Source: Leisingera sp. ANG-Vp (GTDB lineage: Bacteria; Pseudomonadota; Alphaproteobacteria; Rhodobacterales; Rhodobacteraceae). From it: a stretch of DNA of 64,000 nt. The notes under the pieces are model-generated. The model was given only the letters and a program-made list of their open reading frames with translations, did not search any database and had not been told where the DNA came from. Positions 27,827 through 37,947 of this stretch are shown here, piece by piece. Location of the stretch: positions 38,871 through 102,870 of the forward strand of contig NZ_JWLD01000045.1 in assembly GCF_000813725.1 (NCBI RefSeq), given 5' to 3'. The position numbers and the translations under genes were made by a program. How positions within the stretch are numbered: position 1 is the first letter of the stretch; every line of letters begins with the position of its first letter.

Positions 27827-28843
27827 ATGGCCTTTACCTTGAAGACCCTGAAGACAACTGCCGCTGCTGCGCTGCTGAGCCTGGCACCGGCAGCAGTTTT
27901 TGCTGAAGACTGGAAATTTGCGATTGAGGAAATTCCGGGCTCGATCATGGATGCCTATGCGCAGGAGTTCAAAAAGCGCATCGAGGCGGCGACTGACGGT
28001 GATGTCACCGTGACCGTCTACCCGATGGGCACGCTTGGCACCCCGACTGAGACTGTTGAGCAGGCGGCAGACGGCATCATCCAGCTGACCAACGTGTCGA
28101 TCGGCAACCTGGGCACCATCGTTCCCGAGAGCCAGGTGTTCCTGCTGCCCTATCTGCTGCCCTCCGATCCGGCGGCGATCTCGAAGATCTTGAGCAGCTC
28201 GGACACCATCTATGGTGACCTGAATGCGGACTTCCAGAAACGCGGTCTGGAAGTGATGACCATGTATTCCGAAGGCCCGCAGGTTTGGACCACCAACCGC
28301 GAGATCCGCACGCCGGAGGACTTTGAGAACTTCAAGATGCGGGTGATGGTGTCGCCGATCCTGCTGGAGACTTACAAGAACATGGGTGCAAGCCCGACCC
28401 CGCTGCCGTTCGGCGAAGTGTTTGGTGCGCTGCAGCTGGGGGCTGTGGACGGCCAGGTGAACCCGATCCCGACCATTGAGGAGATGAAGTTCTATGAGGT
28501 CACCAGCCACCTGATCTGGGCTGGTGAGCAGGAACTGGTCACCACCGTTGTCGCAGGCTCCGACTGGTTCGCCACCCTGACCCCGGACCGCCAGCAGCTG
28601 GTGCGCGACACCATGGCGGATATGACCGGATTCATCGACGGTGTCGTCACCGATTTCAATCAGGCCCGCTTGGACACCATCAAGGAAGCCAAGCCCGACA
28701 TCGGCCTGGTGGTTCTGACCGAGGAAGAGCGTGACGTCTTCCGTGCCCGCTCGGGCGATACTGCCGCGGCTTATGTCGAGACCGCAGGCGCCCGCGGCCA
28801 GGAACTGCTGGACGCGCTGCAGGCAGAGCTGGCGGGCAACTGA
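27827..28843 (+). CDS. dctP: TRAP transporter substrate-binding protein (DctP)
   Basis: 338 residues with a signal peptide (cleavage about VFA-ED, residue 27). The DctP-fold features 'NREIRTPEDFENFKMRVMVS' and 'FGEVFGALQLGAVDGQVNPI' are clear; the arginine in 'KMRVM' usually binds a ligand carboxylate, so a carboxylated substrate is likely. GGGAGGAG precedes the ATG. First gene of dctPQM plus ureohydrolase. Confidence 0.93.
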   Translation: MAFTLKTLKTTAAAALLSLAPAAVFAEDWKFAIEEIPGSIMDAYAQEFKKRIEAATDGDVTVTVYPMGTLGTPTETVEQAADGIIQLTNVSIGNLGTIVPESQVFLLPYLLPSDPAAISKILSSSDTIYGDLNADFQKRGLEVMTMYSEGPQVWTTNREIRTPEDFENFKMRVMVSPILLETYKNMGASPTPLPFGEVFGALQLGAVDGQVNPIPTIEEMKFYEVTSHLIWAGEQELVTTVVAGSDWFATLTPDRQQLVRDTMADMTGFIDGVVTDFNQARLDTIKEAKPDIGLVVLTEEERDVFRARSGDTAAAYVETAGARGQELLDALQAELAGN

Positions 28844-28853
28844 TCCCGCCTCC

Positions 28854-28879
28854 GGCCCTGCGCCGCTATGCGCGGGGCC
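28854..28879. repeat. Stem-loop between dctP and dctQ
   Basis: GGCCCTGCGC and GCGCGGGGCC pair (one G-U in RNA) around a 6 nt loop, directly after the dctP stop and before the dctQ ribosome site. Such hairpins commonly raise binding-protein mRNA relative to the membrane subunits. Confidence 0.5.
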
Positions 28880-28897
28880 ACACCAAGGGAGGATATC

Positions 28898-29506
28898 ATG
28901 CAAGACAGCAAATCCGCTCCCTTCGGCTTTCTGGGAAAGATTGACGGTGCCATCGGGCGTATCGAGGTCTGGATCCTGGGCTGGGGGATCATCCTGATGG
29001 CTGGCAACACCATCGCCAATGTCTTTGGCCGCTATGTGTTCAACCAGTCGATCTACTTCTCTGAAGAACTGAACGAGTTCCTGATTGTCATCGTGACGTT
29101 CATGGGGCTTGGCTATGCCACCCGCAAGGGCATCCATATCCGCATGTCTGCGATCTATGACGCGCTGCCGGTGAAGATGCGCAAGGGGCTGATGGTGGTG
29201 ATCGCCGCCACCACCGCGGTGATGATGGCGCTCCTGGCCTGGTACGCGCTGGAATATGTGCAGAAAGTGGCCAGCCGAGGCCGCATCACCCCGGCGCTGC
29301 AGGTGCCCCTGTATCTGACATACGTCTGGGTGGTGATCGGGCTGGCGCTGACCGCGTTCCAGTACTTGCTGACCGCGCTGCGCAACCTGAATTTCGCCGA
29401 GGAGGAGATCTATGTCTCCTACCTGGAGGTGGACAGCTACGAAGACCCGGAAACTGCTGCGGCCATTCAACGCTATGAAGACGCTGCCGGGGAGGACAAA
29501 CAATGA
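28898..29506 (+). CDS. dctQ: TRAP transporter small permease (DctQ)
   Basis: 202 residues with four membrane segments (about residues 22-42, 55-72, 93-115 and 135-158) and the DctQ feature 'SEELNEFLIVIVTFMGLGYA'. It forms the membrane complex with DctM for Na+-driven uptake. GGGAGG precedes the ATG, and its stop overlaps the dctM start as ATGA. Confidence 0.92.
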   Translation: MQDSKSAPFGFLGKIDGAIGRIEVWILGWGIILMAGNTIANVFGRYVFNQSIYFSEELNEFLIVIVTFMGLGYATRKGIHIRMSAIYDALPVKMRKGLMVVIAATTAVMMALLAWYALEYVQKVASRGRITPALQVPLYLTYVWVVIGLALTAFQYLLTALRNLNFAEEEIYVSYLEVDSYEDPETAAAIQRYEDAAGEDKQ

Positions 29507-30783
29507 CCGAACTGATGCTTGCCGTGATGATCCTGCTGCTGCTGGCAGGGTTCCCGATGAAGATGCCGCTGATCTCGGCCGCGGTGCTGGGCTTCCTCGT
29601 CTACTTCCCATCCATGAACATGCAGATTCTGATCCAGCAGATGATTGGCGGCGTAAAGCCCGCTGCGCTGATCGCGGTGCCGATGTTCATCCTGGCCGCC
29701 GACATCATCACCCGCGGCCACTCCGCCAACCGGCTGATTGACGTGGTGATGAGCTTCATGGGCCATATCAAGGGCGGGCTGGCGATCTCGGTGACCTCGG
29801 CCTGCGCGCTGTTCGGCGCGGTTTGCGGCTCGACACAGGCGACCGTTGTGGCGATTGGCGGTGCGATGCGGCCTCGGATGCTGAAGTCCGGCTATAAGGA
29901 CAGCTTTGCCATCGGCCTGATCGTCAACGCCGCTGACCTTGCTTATCTGATCCCGCCTTCCATCGGCATGATCATCTATGGCGTGGTCTCCGGCACCTCG
30001 ATCTCGCAGCTGTTCATCGCGGGCATCGTGCCCGGCCTGCTGATCGTGGCGCTGTTCTCGGCTTATTGCATGGTCTACGCCTACCGCCACGACATCCCGG
30101 TGCTGCCGCGCGAGGGCTGGGGCCAGCGCTTCACCGCAATGCGACGCGCTCTTTGGCCGATGGGCTTCCCGGCGATCATCGTTGGCGGAATCTACGGTGG
30201 CGTGTTCTCCCCCACTGAAGCCGCCGCGATCTGCGTGCTTTATGCTGCGGTGCTGGAAGTGCTGATCTTCCGCTCGGTTAAACTGCGCGACCTTTGGGAC
30301 ATTGCGCTGTCGACCGGAGCCATAACCTCGGTGGTGTTCATTCTGATCGCAGCCGGAGCAGCCTTCAGCTGGACGCTGAGCTTTGCCCAGGTGCCGCAGC
30401 AGATCATCGCCTCGCTGGGGCTGGATGAGGCCGGGCCGCTGATGGTGCTCCTGGCCGTGAACGTGGCCTTCTTTGTCGGCTGCATGTTCGTGGACTCAAT
30501 CGTGGTGATCCTGATCCTGGTGCCGATCTTTGCGCCGATGATCAAAGCTGCGGGCCTCGATCCGGTGCTGGTCGGCGTGCTGATCACCCTTCAGGTGGCC
30601 ATTGGCGCCGCAACTCCGCCTTTCGGTTGCAACCTGTTCACCGCCATCGCAGTCTTCCGCAGACCGTTTGTCGAAGTGGTGCGCGGTGTGCCACCCTTCC
30701 TCATCATCCTTCTGATCGTGACCGGGCTGCTGGTCGCCTTCCCGCAAATCGCCCTGTTCCTGCCGGAACTGGCTTACCGCTAA
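29503..30783 (+). CDS. dctM: TRAP transporter large permease (DctM)
   Basis: 426 residues, the usual DctM size, with about twelve membrane helices. Signatures 'CALFGAVCGSTQATVVAIGG' and 'AYLIPPSIGMIIYGVVSGTS' match the ion and substrate path of the family. Overlaps dctQ by 4 bp and is followed 21 bp later by the ureohydrolase. Confidence 0.94.
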   Translation: MTELMLAVMILLLLAGFPMKMPLISAAVLGFLVYFPSMNMQILIQQMIGGVKPAALIAVPMFILAADIITRGHSANRLIDVVMSFMGHIKGGLAISVTSACALFGAVCGSTQATVVAIGGAMRPRMLKSGYKDSFAIGLIVNAADLAYLIPPSIGMIIYGVVSGTSISQLFIAGIVPGLLIVALFSAYCMVYAYRHDIPVLPREGWGQRFTAMRRALWPMGFPAIIVGGIYGGVFSPTEAAAICVLYAAVLEVLIFRSVKLRDLWDIALSTGAITSVVFILIAAGAAFSWTLSFAQVPQQIIASLGLDEAGPLMVLLAVNVAFFVGCMFVDSIVVILILVPIFAPMIKAAGLDPVLVGVLITLQVAIGAATPPFGCNLFTAIAVFRRPFVEVVRGVPPFLIILLIVTGLLVAFPQIALFLPELAYR

Positions 30784-30804
30784 AACAAGAAACTGGAGAG
30801 AAAC

Positions 30805-31770
30805 ATGTCTGGACACGGTTACGAATCCGGCCGCCTGAACCTGCCCTTTGTCGGCATCGCGACCTTTGGCAAGAAGCCCTATGTCGAGGATTGGGACAAC
30901 ATCAATGCCGACGTCGCCATTCTCGGCGCGCCATTTGACTTCGGCTGCCAGTTCCGCTCCGGCGCGCGCTTCGGCCCGCGGGCGGTACGTGAAGCCTCGA
31001 CGCTGTTCAGCTTCGGCCATGCCGGCGCCTATGACCACGAGGATGACGCCACCTACCTCGGCGAGGAGGTGCGGATTGTCGATCTGGGCGATGCCGACAT
31101 CATCCACACCAAGACCGAGGAAAGCCACGCCAACATCGAATACGGCGTGAAAAAGATCCTGGACGCAGGCGCGATTCCGGTGACCATCGGCGGCGACCAT
31201 TCGGTCAACATTCCCTGCATCAACGCCTACAAGGAAGACTGTGCCAAGAACGGCCCGATCCATGTGATCCAGATCGACGCGCATCTGGACTTTGTCGACG
31301 AGCGCAAGGGTGTCACCGACGGCCACGGCAACCCGATGCGCCGTGCGATTGAGAAAGACTACGTCTCCGGCATGACCCAGCTTGGCATCCGCAATGTGTC
31401 GTCGACCGCCAGGGAGGGCTACATTGACGCCCGTAAGCGCGGCTCGGATATCCTGTCGGTGCGCCAGGTGCGCAAGCTGGGGACTGAGGCCGTGCTGGAC
31501 CGCATTCCCGAGGGCGCGCGCTACTACGTCACCATCGATATCGACGCTTTCTGCCCTTCGATTGCGCCGGGCACCGGCACGCCGAGCCATGGCGGCTTCC
31601 AGTACTACGACGTGCTGGAAATCCTGCAGGGCCTCAGCAAACGCGGCGATGTGGTCGGCATCGACCTGGTGGAAGTGGCCCCGGCCTATGACCCGGCCGA
31701 GAGCACCCAGATCCTGGCGGCGCAGCTGCTGCTGAACTTCATCGGCTTCATCTTCCACAACAAGACATAA
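30805..31770 (+). CDS. speB: Agmatinase/guanidino-acid ureohydrolase
   Basis: 321 residues. The binuclear Mn ligands are intact: 'GGDHSV', 'DAHLDFVD' and 'TIDIDAFCPS'; 'SHGGFQYYD' contributes to the active site. Ureohydrolases release urea from agmatine, guanidinobutyrate, guanidinopropionate or related compounds. Its place directly behind a TRAP transporter (carboxylated solutes) argues for a guanidino acid rather than agmatine, but I cannot decide from sequence. The polyamine pathway partners of agmatinase are absent. Good AGGAG-like site at GGAGAG. Confidence 0.9.
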   Translation: MSGHGYESGRLNLPFVGIATFGKKPYVEDWDNINADVAILGAPFDFGCQFRSGARFGPRAVREASTLFSFGHAGAYDHEDDATYLGEEVRIVDLGDADIIHTKTEESHANIEYGVKKILDAGAIPVTIGGDHSVNIPCINAYKEDCAKNGPIHVIQIDAHLDFVDERKGVTDGHGNPMRRAIEKDYVSGMTQLGIRNVSSTAREGYIDARKRGSDILSVRQVRKLGTEAVLDRIPEGARYYVTIDIDAFCPSIAPGTGTPSHGGFQYYDVLEILQGLSKRGDVVGIDLVEVAPAYDPAESTQILAAQLLLNFIGFIFHNKT

Positions 31771-31812
31771 GTCTCCTCCCGCTTGCTCTTGCCTTTGCAA
31801 GGCAGCGGAAAG

Positions 31813-31851
31813 CCTGGCACGCCCCTCTCCTATTGGCGTGCCAGGTATTTT
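31813..31851 (+). terminator. Terminator after the ureohydrolase
   Basis: CCTGGCACGCC and GGCGTGCCAGG pair perfectly over 11 bp with an 11 nt loop and are followed by TATTTT. Confidence 0.75.
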
Positions 31852-31941
31852 GAATTGGGAAGTGCTTCTCTCTGGCTGAGTATACTTAGAGAAATCCGAG
31901 GGGCTTACCCCGCGCTCCAGTTACCGCAATCAGCTGCGCTT

Positions 31942-32613
31942 TCACGGTTCCATTTTCTGCTCAGCAAAGGCCCGGGCGCTTGCCACAGCTTCGGGGTCCG
32001 GCTCTACCCCGGTGAAGCCCAGCAAATAGCCTTCCAGTCTGGCAGTACGGGCCTGCATCGGCTCACGGACTTCCAGAGCATGGTACCCACACTGCATGAA
32101 GTAAAGGATCCGCGCCCGCGAGTCGGCTTCATAAGCGGAGTAGCCGTGGCGTTCAAACATGGCCGTGACAGCCTTAAGCCGCTGTGAATCGGCGGCATCG
32201 ATGCGGTTGCGGACTTTGCCGTCGCGCCGGGACCATTCCCGCACCGCAAAGTCGAGGTTTGCGTCGAACAGCTCCGGATCGACAAAGCAGCGGAAGAAGT
32301 TGCAGACCGCCCAGGAGATATTGCCGGCCGGCAGCTCGCAATGGGTCAGGATCGGCTCCGTGTTGCGGGCTTCCCAGTCATCCAGAAGTGCCTCCAGCAG
32401 GTGCTTGCGGCTTTTGAAGTACCAGTAGAAGCTGGAGCGGGAGACGCCGAGGCGCTCGCCGATGGCGAGCACTTTGACACCCGCCACCCCGTCGCTGATC
32501 AGCAGGTCGCGGGCGACGTTCAGCCAGTCTTCGGGCGTGACTTTGACATGGCCGGTGAGCGGCTCCTTCTCCGGGTTGTCCCGGTGCAGCACGGAACCTG
32601 CGCGTTTGGCCAT
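31942..32613 (-). CDS. TetR-family transcriptional regulator
   Basis: 223 residues. The HTH is 'LAIGERLGVSRSSFYWYFKS' at about residues 50-70, followed by a helical ligand domain ('NFFRCFVDPELFDANLDFAV'). It begins 1 bp after the mttB-like stop, so it is transcribed as the last gene of the demethylation operon and probably represses the operon through the twin dyads at 37848-37896. Confidence 0.92.
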   Translation of the reverse strand: MAKRAGSVLHRDNPEKEPLTGHVKVTPEDWLNVARDLLISDGVAGVKVLAIGERLGVSRSSFYWYFKSRKHLLEALLDDWEARNTEPILTHCELPAGNISWAVCNFFRCFVDPELFDANLDFAVREWSRRDGKVRNRIDAADSQRLKAVTAMFERHGYSAYEADSRARILYFMQCGYHALEVREPMQARTARLEGYLLGFTGVEPDPEAVASARAFAEQKMEP

Positions 32614-32614
32614 G

Positions 32615-34156
32615 TCAGCTCTCCGGTGGGGCGCCGCCTTCCGCGGTGCGCTTGGCGATGAAGCTTTTCAGGGCGTCAACGCGGGTGTCGTCGGTCCGGG
32701 GCCGGTTATCATGGGACAGGATATCCTTCCAGACCTGGGTGGCGCGCTGGTTGGCGTCGAGGCCGCCGCGTTCGGTCCAGGTTCCGAAATTGGCATAGTC
32801 ATGCACCACCGGCTCGTAGAACTCCGTATTATAGCGCGCCATGGTCTGGCTGGAGGCAAAGAAGTGGCCGCTTGGCTCAACTTCCTTCAGTGCATTGTCA
32901 TAGCCGATTTCATCCGTGCCGGCCTGGGCGCCTGCGCAAAGCTCGGCGATCATGTTCAGCACTTCGGCGTCAGTGATCAGTTTCTCGTATGAGACGGACA
33001 GCCCGCCCTCCAGCCAGCCGGCCGAGTGGATTACCACGGTCGCCCCGGCCATCAGGCAGCCCCAAAGCCCCATCTGGTTTTCGTTTGCGGCCTGCACGTC
33101 GTTGGTGTTCGCGGCGGAGCCGGCCGCCGAGCGCCAGGGCAGGCCGAGGAAGCGCGCCAGCTGGCCCGCCGCCAGCGAGGCCTGAAAATGCGCGGGCGTG
33201 CCAAAGGCGGGGGCACCGGATTTCATGTCCACGTTGGAGGTGAAAGTGCCATAGCATACTGGCGCTCCGGGATTGGCCAGCTGGGTCAGGGTGATGGCGG
33301 CAAGAACCTCGGCGTGGCTGAGGGTAATGGAGCCTGCCACGGTGATTGGTGCCATTGCCCCCATCAAAGTAAAGGGGGTCACAATCGAGACCTGGCCGTG
33401 ACGGGCAAAGTCGATCAGCCCTTGCGCCATTGGAATATCCAGCGTGCGGGGGCTGTTGGTGTTGATGATCGTGTAACAATGGGGGGCGGCCTGAAATTCC
33501 GTGTCCGAGACGCCCCGGAAGTCGCGGATCATCTCGAAGCAGTCCATCACCTGCGGCGTGCCGCGGGAGTAGATGAAGGGGAACTTGTCTGTCAGGGTCA
33601 TCTGCGCCTCAGTCGTGAAGTAGTGGCGCAGATGGGTGGGAACGTCTTGCGGCTCCACTTGGGGTGAGATCATGTGGAAGACGTCAAAGTGATGAGTAAG
33701 CTTCAGGTATTCCAGATAATCCTGGGCTGAGCCGGGGCGGCGGCCGCGTTCCAGATCGGTGGCATTGGGTGCGCCGGCGCCGGCCTGGAACACCAGGCTG
33801 CCAAGCTCCAGCGTGATATCGCGGTCCCTTGCCCCGGCCCGGCAGTTGATCGAGCGGGGTGCTGTGGTCAGCGCTGCCTCGACAATGTCCCGGCCGATGT
33901 AGACCATTTCACTGTCTTCGTCGACGCTGGCGCCGCCCTTGGCATAGATCTTGCGCGCCTCTGGCAGAAGCACTTTCATGCCCAGTTCTTCCAGCATCTT
34001 CAGGGCGGTTTCGTGCATGTCCGCGATCTGATGCGCCGGGAAGACCTCCATTAGCGGGAAGGGGTTCTTCAGCTGGCGGTAGTCCGCATTGCGTTTGGGC
34101 GCGGTATCGGCCGCGGTTTTGCGGCCCCGGCGCCGTTCGGAACGGTCCTGTCTCAT
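32615..34156 (-). CDS. MttB-family (non-pyrrolysine) methyltransferase
   Basis: 513 residues with an uninterrupted frame, so no amber codon is read as pyrrolysine. Family features include '[20 protein letters not shown]', '[20 protein letters not shown]' and '[20 protein letters not shown]'. Related non-pyrrolysine enzymes demethylate glycine betaine or other quaternary amines to a corrinoid protein. No corrinoid protein gene is next to it, so the acceptor is unclear. The N-terminus is basic. It overlaps the P450 stop as ATGA. Confidence 0.9.
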   Translation of the reverse strand: MRQDRSERRRGRKTAADTAPKRNADYRQLKNPFPLMEVFPAHQIADMHETALKMLEELGMKVLLPEARKIYAKGGASVDEDSEMVYIGRDIVEAALTTAPRSINCRAGARDRDITLELGSLVFQAGAGAPNATDLERGRRPGSAQDYLEYLKLTHHFDVFHMISPQVEPQDVPTHLRHYFTTEAQMTLTDKFPFIYSRGTPQVMDCFEMIRDFRGVSDTEFQAAPHCYTIINTNSPRTLDIPMAQGLIDFARHGQVSIVTPFTLMGAMAPITVAGSITLSHAEVLAAITLTQLANPGAPVCYGTFTSNVDMKSGAPAFGTPAHFQASLAAGQLARFLGLPWRSAAGSAANTNDVQAANENQMGLWGCLMAGATVVIHSAGWLEGGLSVSYEKLITDAEVLNMIAELCAGAQAGTDEIGYDNALKEVEPSGHFFASSQTMARYNTEFYEPVVHDYANFGTWTERGGLDANQRATQVWKDILSHDNRPRTDDTRVDALKSFIAKRTAEGGAPPES

Positions 34157-35382
34157 TGATGTCCTTCCACGGGGGCAAAGCGCACCATCTGGCGCGTCAC
34201 ATTGTCGAAATTCGCGTTTACGCCCAGTTCAGCCGGGCGGGTGAGGGTGATGCGGCGGGTGCGGGTGAGAATGGCGCGGGCGGCCGCTTGAGTTTCCATC
34301 CGCGCAAGCGCCGCGCCCAGGCACATATGCGCCCCCTGGCCAAAGGCGAGGTGGCGGTTGGGACTGCGATCCGGCTGGAACAGGTCCGGATCCGAAAACA
34401 CGCGCGGGTCGCGGTTGGCGGCAGTCAGCCAAACCACCACACGCGCGCCCTTGGGGATGGTGACACCGTGCATCTCGACGTCCTGCAGCGCAAAGCGGTC
34501 GATGTTGCGGATCGAATTGCGCATCCGCAGGGTCTCCTCCACCGCACCCTCTGCCAGCTCCGGATCAGCCCGCAGCCGCTCGGCTTGATCCGGAAAGGCA
34601 TCCAGCAGCCGCACGAAGTTGGTGATCAGGTTGGTGGTGGTCTCGTTGCCCGCCAGCAGGAGCAGCATCGCCATTGACAAAAGCTCTGCCTCAGAGAGCT
34701 GTTCGCCCTCGGGGCCCGCGTTGCGGAAAGCAGAGAACAAAGCCTCGCCGCCCCAATCCGGGCGGGACAGGAAATCGCGGAAATAGGCGGTCATTTCCTC
34801 GCCCGCCCTGCGGCTGCGCTCGGCCAGGGCCGGGTCCATGTCCGGCAGCCAGGTGACCGCGCCGGAGTTGTCGCCGAGAACCGCAGTCCACTGCCGGATT
34901 TGCGTCATGTCTTCCGGCGGCAAGCCCAGGACCTCGCAGATCATGGCAACAGTCACATGGGCTGCAAAATCCTCGACCAAGTCGAATTCCCCGGCTTGAA
35001 GGGCGATGTCCATGCGCTGATCCACCACCTTTTGCACCGCCGGGCGCAGGGCTTCGATGGCCTTGGCCATGAACACCCGGTTGGCGATCATCCGCAGGCG
35101 GCGGTGCTTGTCCCCGCCTGCGGAAATCATGTTGTTGAACAGGAAGCTGAGGTTGGCCTCTGCCAGCGCGCCGCCGTCCTGCAGGCTGCGGTCTGAAGAA
35201 AAGATCTCTGGCGAAAGCAGCACCTGGCGCACGTCCTCGTAGCGGAACACATGCCAGCTTTCGGTGAGACCGGGCGACAGGTGGAAGACCGGGTGCTCCT
35301 CGCGCATGCGGGCCAGCACCGGATAGGGGTTCTGTCTGAACTCCGGGCTGGTAAGCGCGTTGAATTGCTGCAGGAGCGTCAT
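34153..35382 (-). CDS. Cytochrome P450
   Basis: 409 residues, a soluble bacterial class. The I-helix oxygen-binding '[13 protein letters not shown]', the ExxR of the K helix ('[11 protein letters not shown]') and the haem loop '[17 protein letters not shown]' with the axial Cys at about residue 354 are intact. No ferredoxin or reductase gene lies nearby. In an operon with DMGDH-like and MttB-like genes it may oxidatively remove an N- or O-methyl group; this is an inference. Gap of 4 bp to the upstream oxidase stop. Confidence 0.93.
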   Translation of the reverse strand: MTLLQQFNALTSPEFRQNPYPVLARMREEHPVFHLSPGLTESWHVFRYEDVRQVLLSPEIFSSDRSLQDGGALAEANLSFLFNNMISAGGDKHRRLRMIANRVFMAKAIEALRPAVQKVVDQRMDIALQAGEFDLVEDFAAHVTVAMICEVLGLPPEDMTQIRQWTAVLGDNSGAVTWLPDMDPALAERSRRAGEEMTAYFRDFLSRPDWGGEALFSAFRNAGPEGEQLSEAELLSMAMLLLLAGNETTTNLITNFVRLLDAFPDQAERLRADPELAEGAVEETLRMRNSIRNIDRFALQDVEMHGVTIPKGARVVVWLTAANRDPRVFSDPDLFQPDRSPNRHLAFGQGAHMCLGAALARMETQAAARAILTRTRRITLTRPAELGVNANFDNVTRQMVRFAPVEGHQ

Positions 35383-35386
35383 CCGA

Positions 35387-37792
35387 TCAGCCCCGCATAG
35401 CCTTGCCGGCAGGATCATAGGGCGAGGCTGCAATCACCCGGGCCGGGCGTTCCTGGCCGACGATATGCACTGTCAGTTCCGTGCCTTCAGCCGCTGCGGC
35501 GCGGTCGACCATTGCCATGGCAAGCGACTTGCCAGTGGTGTGGCCAAAGCCGCCGGAGGTGACAAAGCCCACCCGTTTGCCGCCCTGCCAGACCGGTTCA
35601 TAGCCGCTGGCGTCGGCGTCGGCTGCGTCGACCTCAATCGGAACCACGATCTGCGCCGGGCCGCCTGCATCGCGTTCCTTCAGCGCGGCCTCGCGGCCGA
35701 TGAAGTCTTTCTCCCAGTCGATCCAGCGGTCCATGCCGGTTTGTGCCGCTGTATACCCTTGGGTGAATTCGGCGCTCCAGATGCCAAAGCTTTTCTCAAG
35801 ACGCAGGCTGAGCAGCGCGTTGAAGCCGTATTCGCGGATGCCAAGATCTGTGCCGGCCTCCAGCAGGGTTTCACGCAGTGTGATGTGCTCGGCGGCGGAG
35901 CAGTGGATTTCATATCCCAGCTCACCCGCAACCGAGAGGCGGCCAACTTTGACACGCAGCATGCCGATGTCGAGCGTGGTGCAGCCCATAAACGGCAGGT
36001 CTGCGACGGGGCCATCAGTGAGCTTTTCCAGCACCTTGCGGCTGTTCGGACCGGAGAGGCTGAAGCCGGTGACGGCATCGGTCACGTCGCGCACCTCAAC
36101 GCCGTCGCCCATATGGTCCTGGAACCAGCGCATGTGCCATTCACGCAGGTAGTAGCTGCCCATGATCCACCAGGTTCCGCCGCCCCAATTGAACACGGTG
36201 AGGTCGCCCTTGAGGCGCCCTTCGGATGAGAGCATCGGCGCCAGCCTGGCGCGGCCGGGTTTCGGCAGTTTCGAGGCCATGATCCGGTTAAGCCAGGCTT
36301 CTGCGCCGGCGCCTGAGACTTCAAACCGCGAAAAGGCGGAGATGTCCAAGAGGCCCACAGTCTCGCGCACCGCCTTGCATTCCTCTGCGACGATTTCAAA
36401 GGCGTTGGAGCGCTTTAGGGTCGGGGTTTCGGTGAAATCTTCCGACGGCGCGAAATAGAGCGGGATTTCCAGCCCGTAGCTGGCGCCCCAGCGGCAGCCT
36501 GCGGCGGTCATGCCGTCATAGGCGGGGGCCTTTTTCAGCGGGCGGCCAGCTGGCAGCTGCTCGTTCGGGTAGGTCATCACAAAGCGGCGGGTGTAGAACT
36601 GGCCGGTGGTTTCCTTGATGAACCGCTTGTTCTGGGCGTAGTCGCCGAAACGGGCCACATCCATGCCAAAGACATCTGCCTCCGGCTCGCCGTGGATCAT
36701 CCATTCGGCCAGCGATTTGCCGACGCCGCCGCCCTGCAGGAAGCCTGCCATCACGCCGCAGGCGCACCAATAGCCGGGCTTGCCGCGGACCGGGCCGACC
36801 AGCGGGTTGCCGTCCGGGGCAAAGGTGAAGGCGCCGTTGACCCAGGTCTTTACACCGGTGGTCTGCAGGGCAGGGTAGCGTCCAAAACCAAGGGTGAGTT
36901 CCTTTTCGATCCGGTCCGGGTCCTCCTGCTGCAGCTCAAACCCGTACTCCCACGGCGCCCCGTCCATCATCCAGTGCTCGTGGTCGATCTCGTAGATGCC
37001 CAGAAGGATGCCCTTCTGGTCCTGGCGCATATAGGTGAAGCCTTCGAGGTCGACTGTCATCGGCACCTCGAAGTCGAGCTTCTCCAGTTCAGGGATGGTG
37101 TCGGAAATCAGGTAGTGGTGATTGAGCGGCGAGACCGGCAGTTCCACGCCCGCCATGCGGCCCACTTGCTTGGCCCAGAGGCCTGCGGCGTTGACCACAT
37201 GTTCGGCATGGATGGTGCCTTTTTCAGTCACGATCTGCCAGCCATCGTCGACCTGATGCAGCTCCAGCACCCGGTTGTTTTCAATGACTTCCGCGCCGCG
37301 TTTCTTGGCGGCGCCCGCATAGGCGTGGACGGTGCCGGTGGTGTCGACATAGCCCTCGCGGTCGGCCCACATGCCGCCAATGATGCCTTCGGTGGACATG
37401 ATCGGGCACAGCTCGCCGGCCTCTTGCGGGGTGATCAGGCGGCAGTCGTCGATGCCGATCGACTGGAAGGTGCGGTAGGCCGACTGCAGCCACTCCCAGC
37501 GGTCCGGCGTGCCCGCCAGCGTCATGCCGCCGGTCATATGCATGCCGACAGACTGGCCGGATTCCTGTTCGATCTCTGACAGCAGGTCGATTGTATAGGC
37601 TTGCAGCGAGGCGATGTTGGGATCCGCGTTCAGCGCGTGAAATCCGCCCGCGGCGTGCCAGCTGGAACCGGCAGTCAGCACCGAGCGCTCGATCAAGCAG
37701 ACATCAGTCCAGCCGAATTTCGCCAGATGATACAGAACCGAGGTGCCGACAACGCCGCCCCCGATCACAACGGCACGATAGTGCGACTTCAT
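35387..37792 (-). CDS. FAD-dependent dimethylglycine/sarcosine dehydrogenase-like oxidase fused to GcvT domain
   Basis: 801 residues. The N-terminal FAD domain has '[20 protein letters not shown]' (residues 8-27) and the covalent-flavin His in '[12 protein letters not shown]' (about H46). The C-terminal half is a GcvT aminomethyltransferase-like folate domain ('[20 protein letters not shown]', '[12 protein letters not shown]', '[11 protein letters not shown]'). Such enzymes oxidise N-methyl groups of dimethylglycine-type amines and pass formaldehyde to tetrahydrofolate. First gene of the operon with P450, MttB-like and TetR genes. Confidence 0.92.
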   Translation of the reverse strand: MKSHYRAVVIGGGVVGTSVLYHLAKFGWTDVCLIERSVLTAGSSWHAAGGFHALNADPNIASLQAYTIDLLSEIEQESGQSVGMHMTGGMTLAGTPDRWEWLQSAYRTFQSIGIDDCRLITPQEAGELCPIMSTEGIIGGMWADREGYVDTTGTVHAYAGAAKKRGAEVIENNRVLELHQVDDGWQIVTEKGTIHAEHVVNAAGLWAKQVGRMAGVELPVSPLNHHYLISDTIPELEKLDFEVPMTVDLEGFTYMRQDQKGILLGIYEIDHEHWMMDGAPWEYGFELQQEDPDRIEKELTLGFGRYPALQTTGVKTWVNGAFTFAPDGNPLVGPVRGKPGYWCACGVMAGFLQGGGVGKSLAEWMIHGEPEADVFGMDVARFGDYAQNKRFIKETTGQFYTRRFVMTYPNEQLPAGRPLKKAPAYDGMTAAGCRWGASYGLEIPLYFAPSEDFTETPTLKRSNAFEIVAEECKAVRETVGLLDISAFSRFEVSGAGAEAWLNRIMASKLPKPGRARLAPMLSSEGRLKGDLTVFNWGGGTWWIMGSYYLREWHMRWFQDHMGDGVEVRDVTDAVTGFSLSGPNSRKVLEKLTDGPVADLPFMGCTTLDIGMLRVKVGRLSVAGELGYEIHCSAAEHITLRETLLEAGTDLGIREYGFNALLSLRLEKSFGIWSAEFTQGYTAAQTGMDRWIDWEKDFIGREAALKERDAGGPAQIVVPIEVDAADADASGYEPVWQGGKRVGFVTSGGFGHTTGKSLAMAMVDRAAAAEGTELTVHIVGQERPARVIAASPYDPAGKAMRG

Positions 37793-37847
37793 GAGCTTGC
37801 TCCCTGTCTGAGGCCGCAGGCGGCGGGGAGGGCCCCGAATCCACCCT

Positions 37848-37896
37848 TTGGACAATGTTGTCCAATACATCAGCGATCCTGGACAGCTTTGTCCAG
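37848..37896. promoter_or_regulatory. Twin 18 bp dyad operators upstream of the demethylation operon
   Basis: TTGGACA-ATGT-TGTCCAA (37848-37865) and CTGGACA-GCTT-TGTCCAG (37879-37896) are perfect palindromes sharing TGGACA-N4-TGTCCA, with centres 31 bp apart. They lie 56-104 bp upstream of the oxidase start. The TetR encoded at the operon's end is the natural candidate to bind them. Confidence 0.8.
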
Positions 37897-37947
37897 AGGA
37901 ATCTTCCAGAGAGCAGCTTGCCGGGCACTTAGCCCTGGCGAGGAGGC

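Noticed and set aside
32615..34156. Pyrrolysine-containing trimethylamine methyltransferase
   Set aside because: The frame has no internal amber codon, and no pyl genes or corrinoid protein gene are present.
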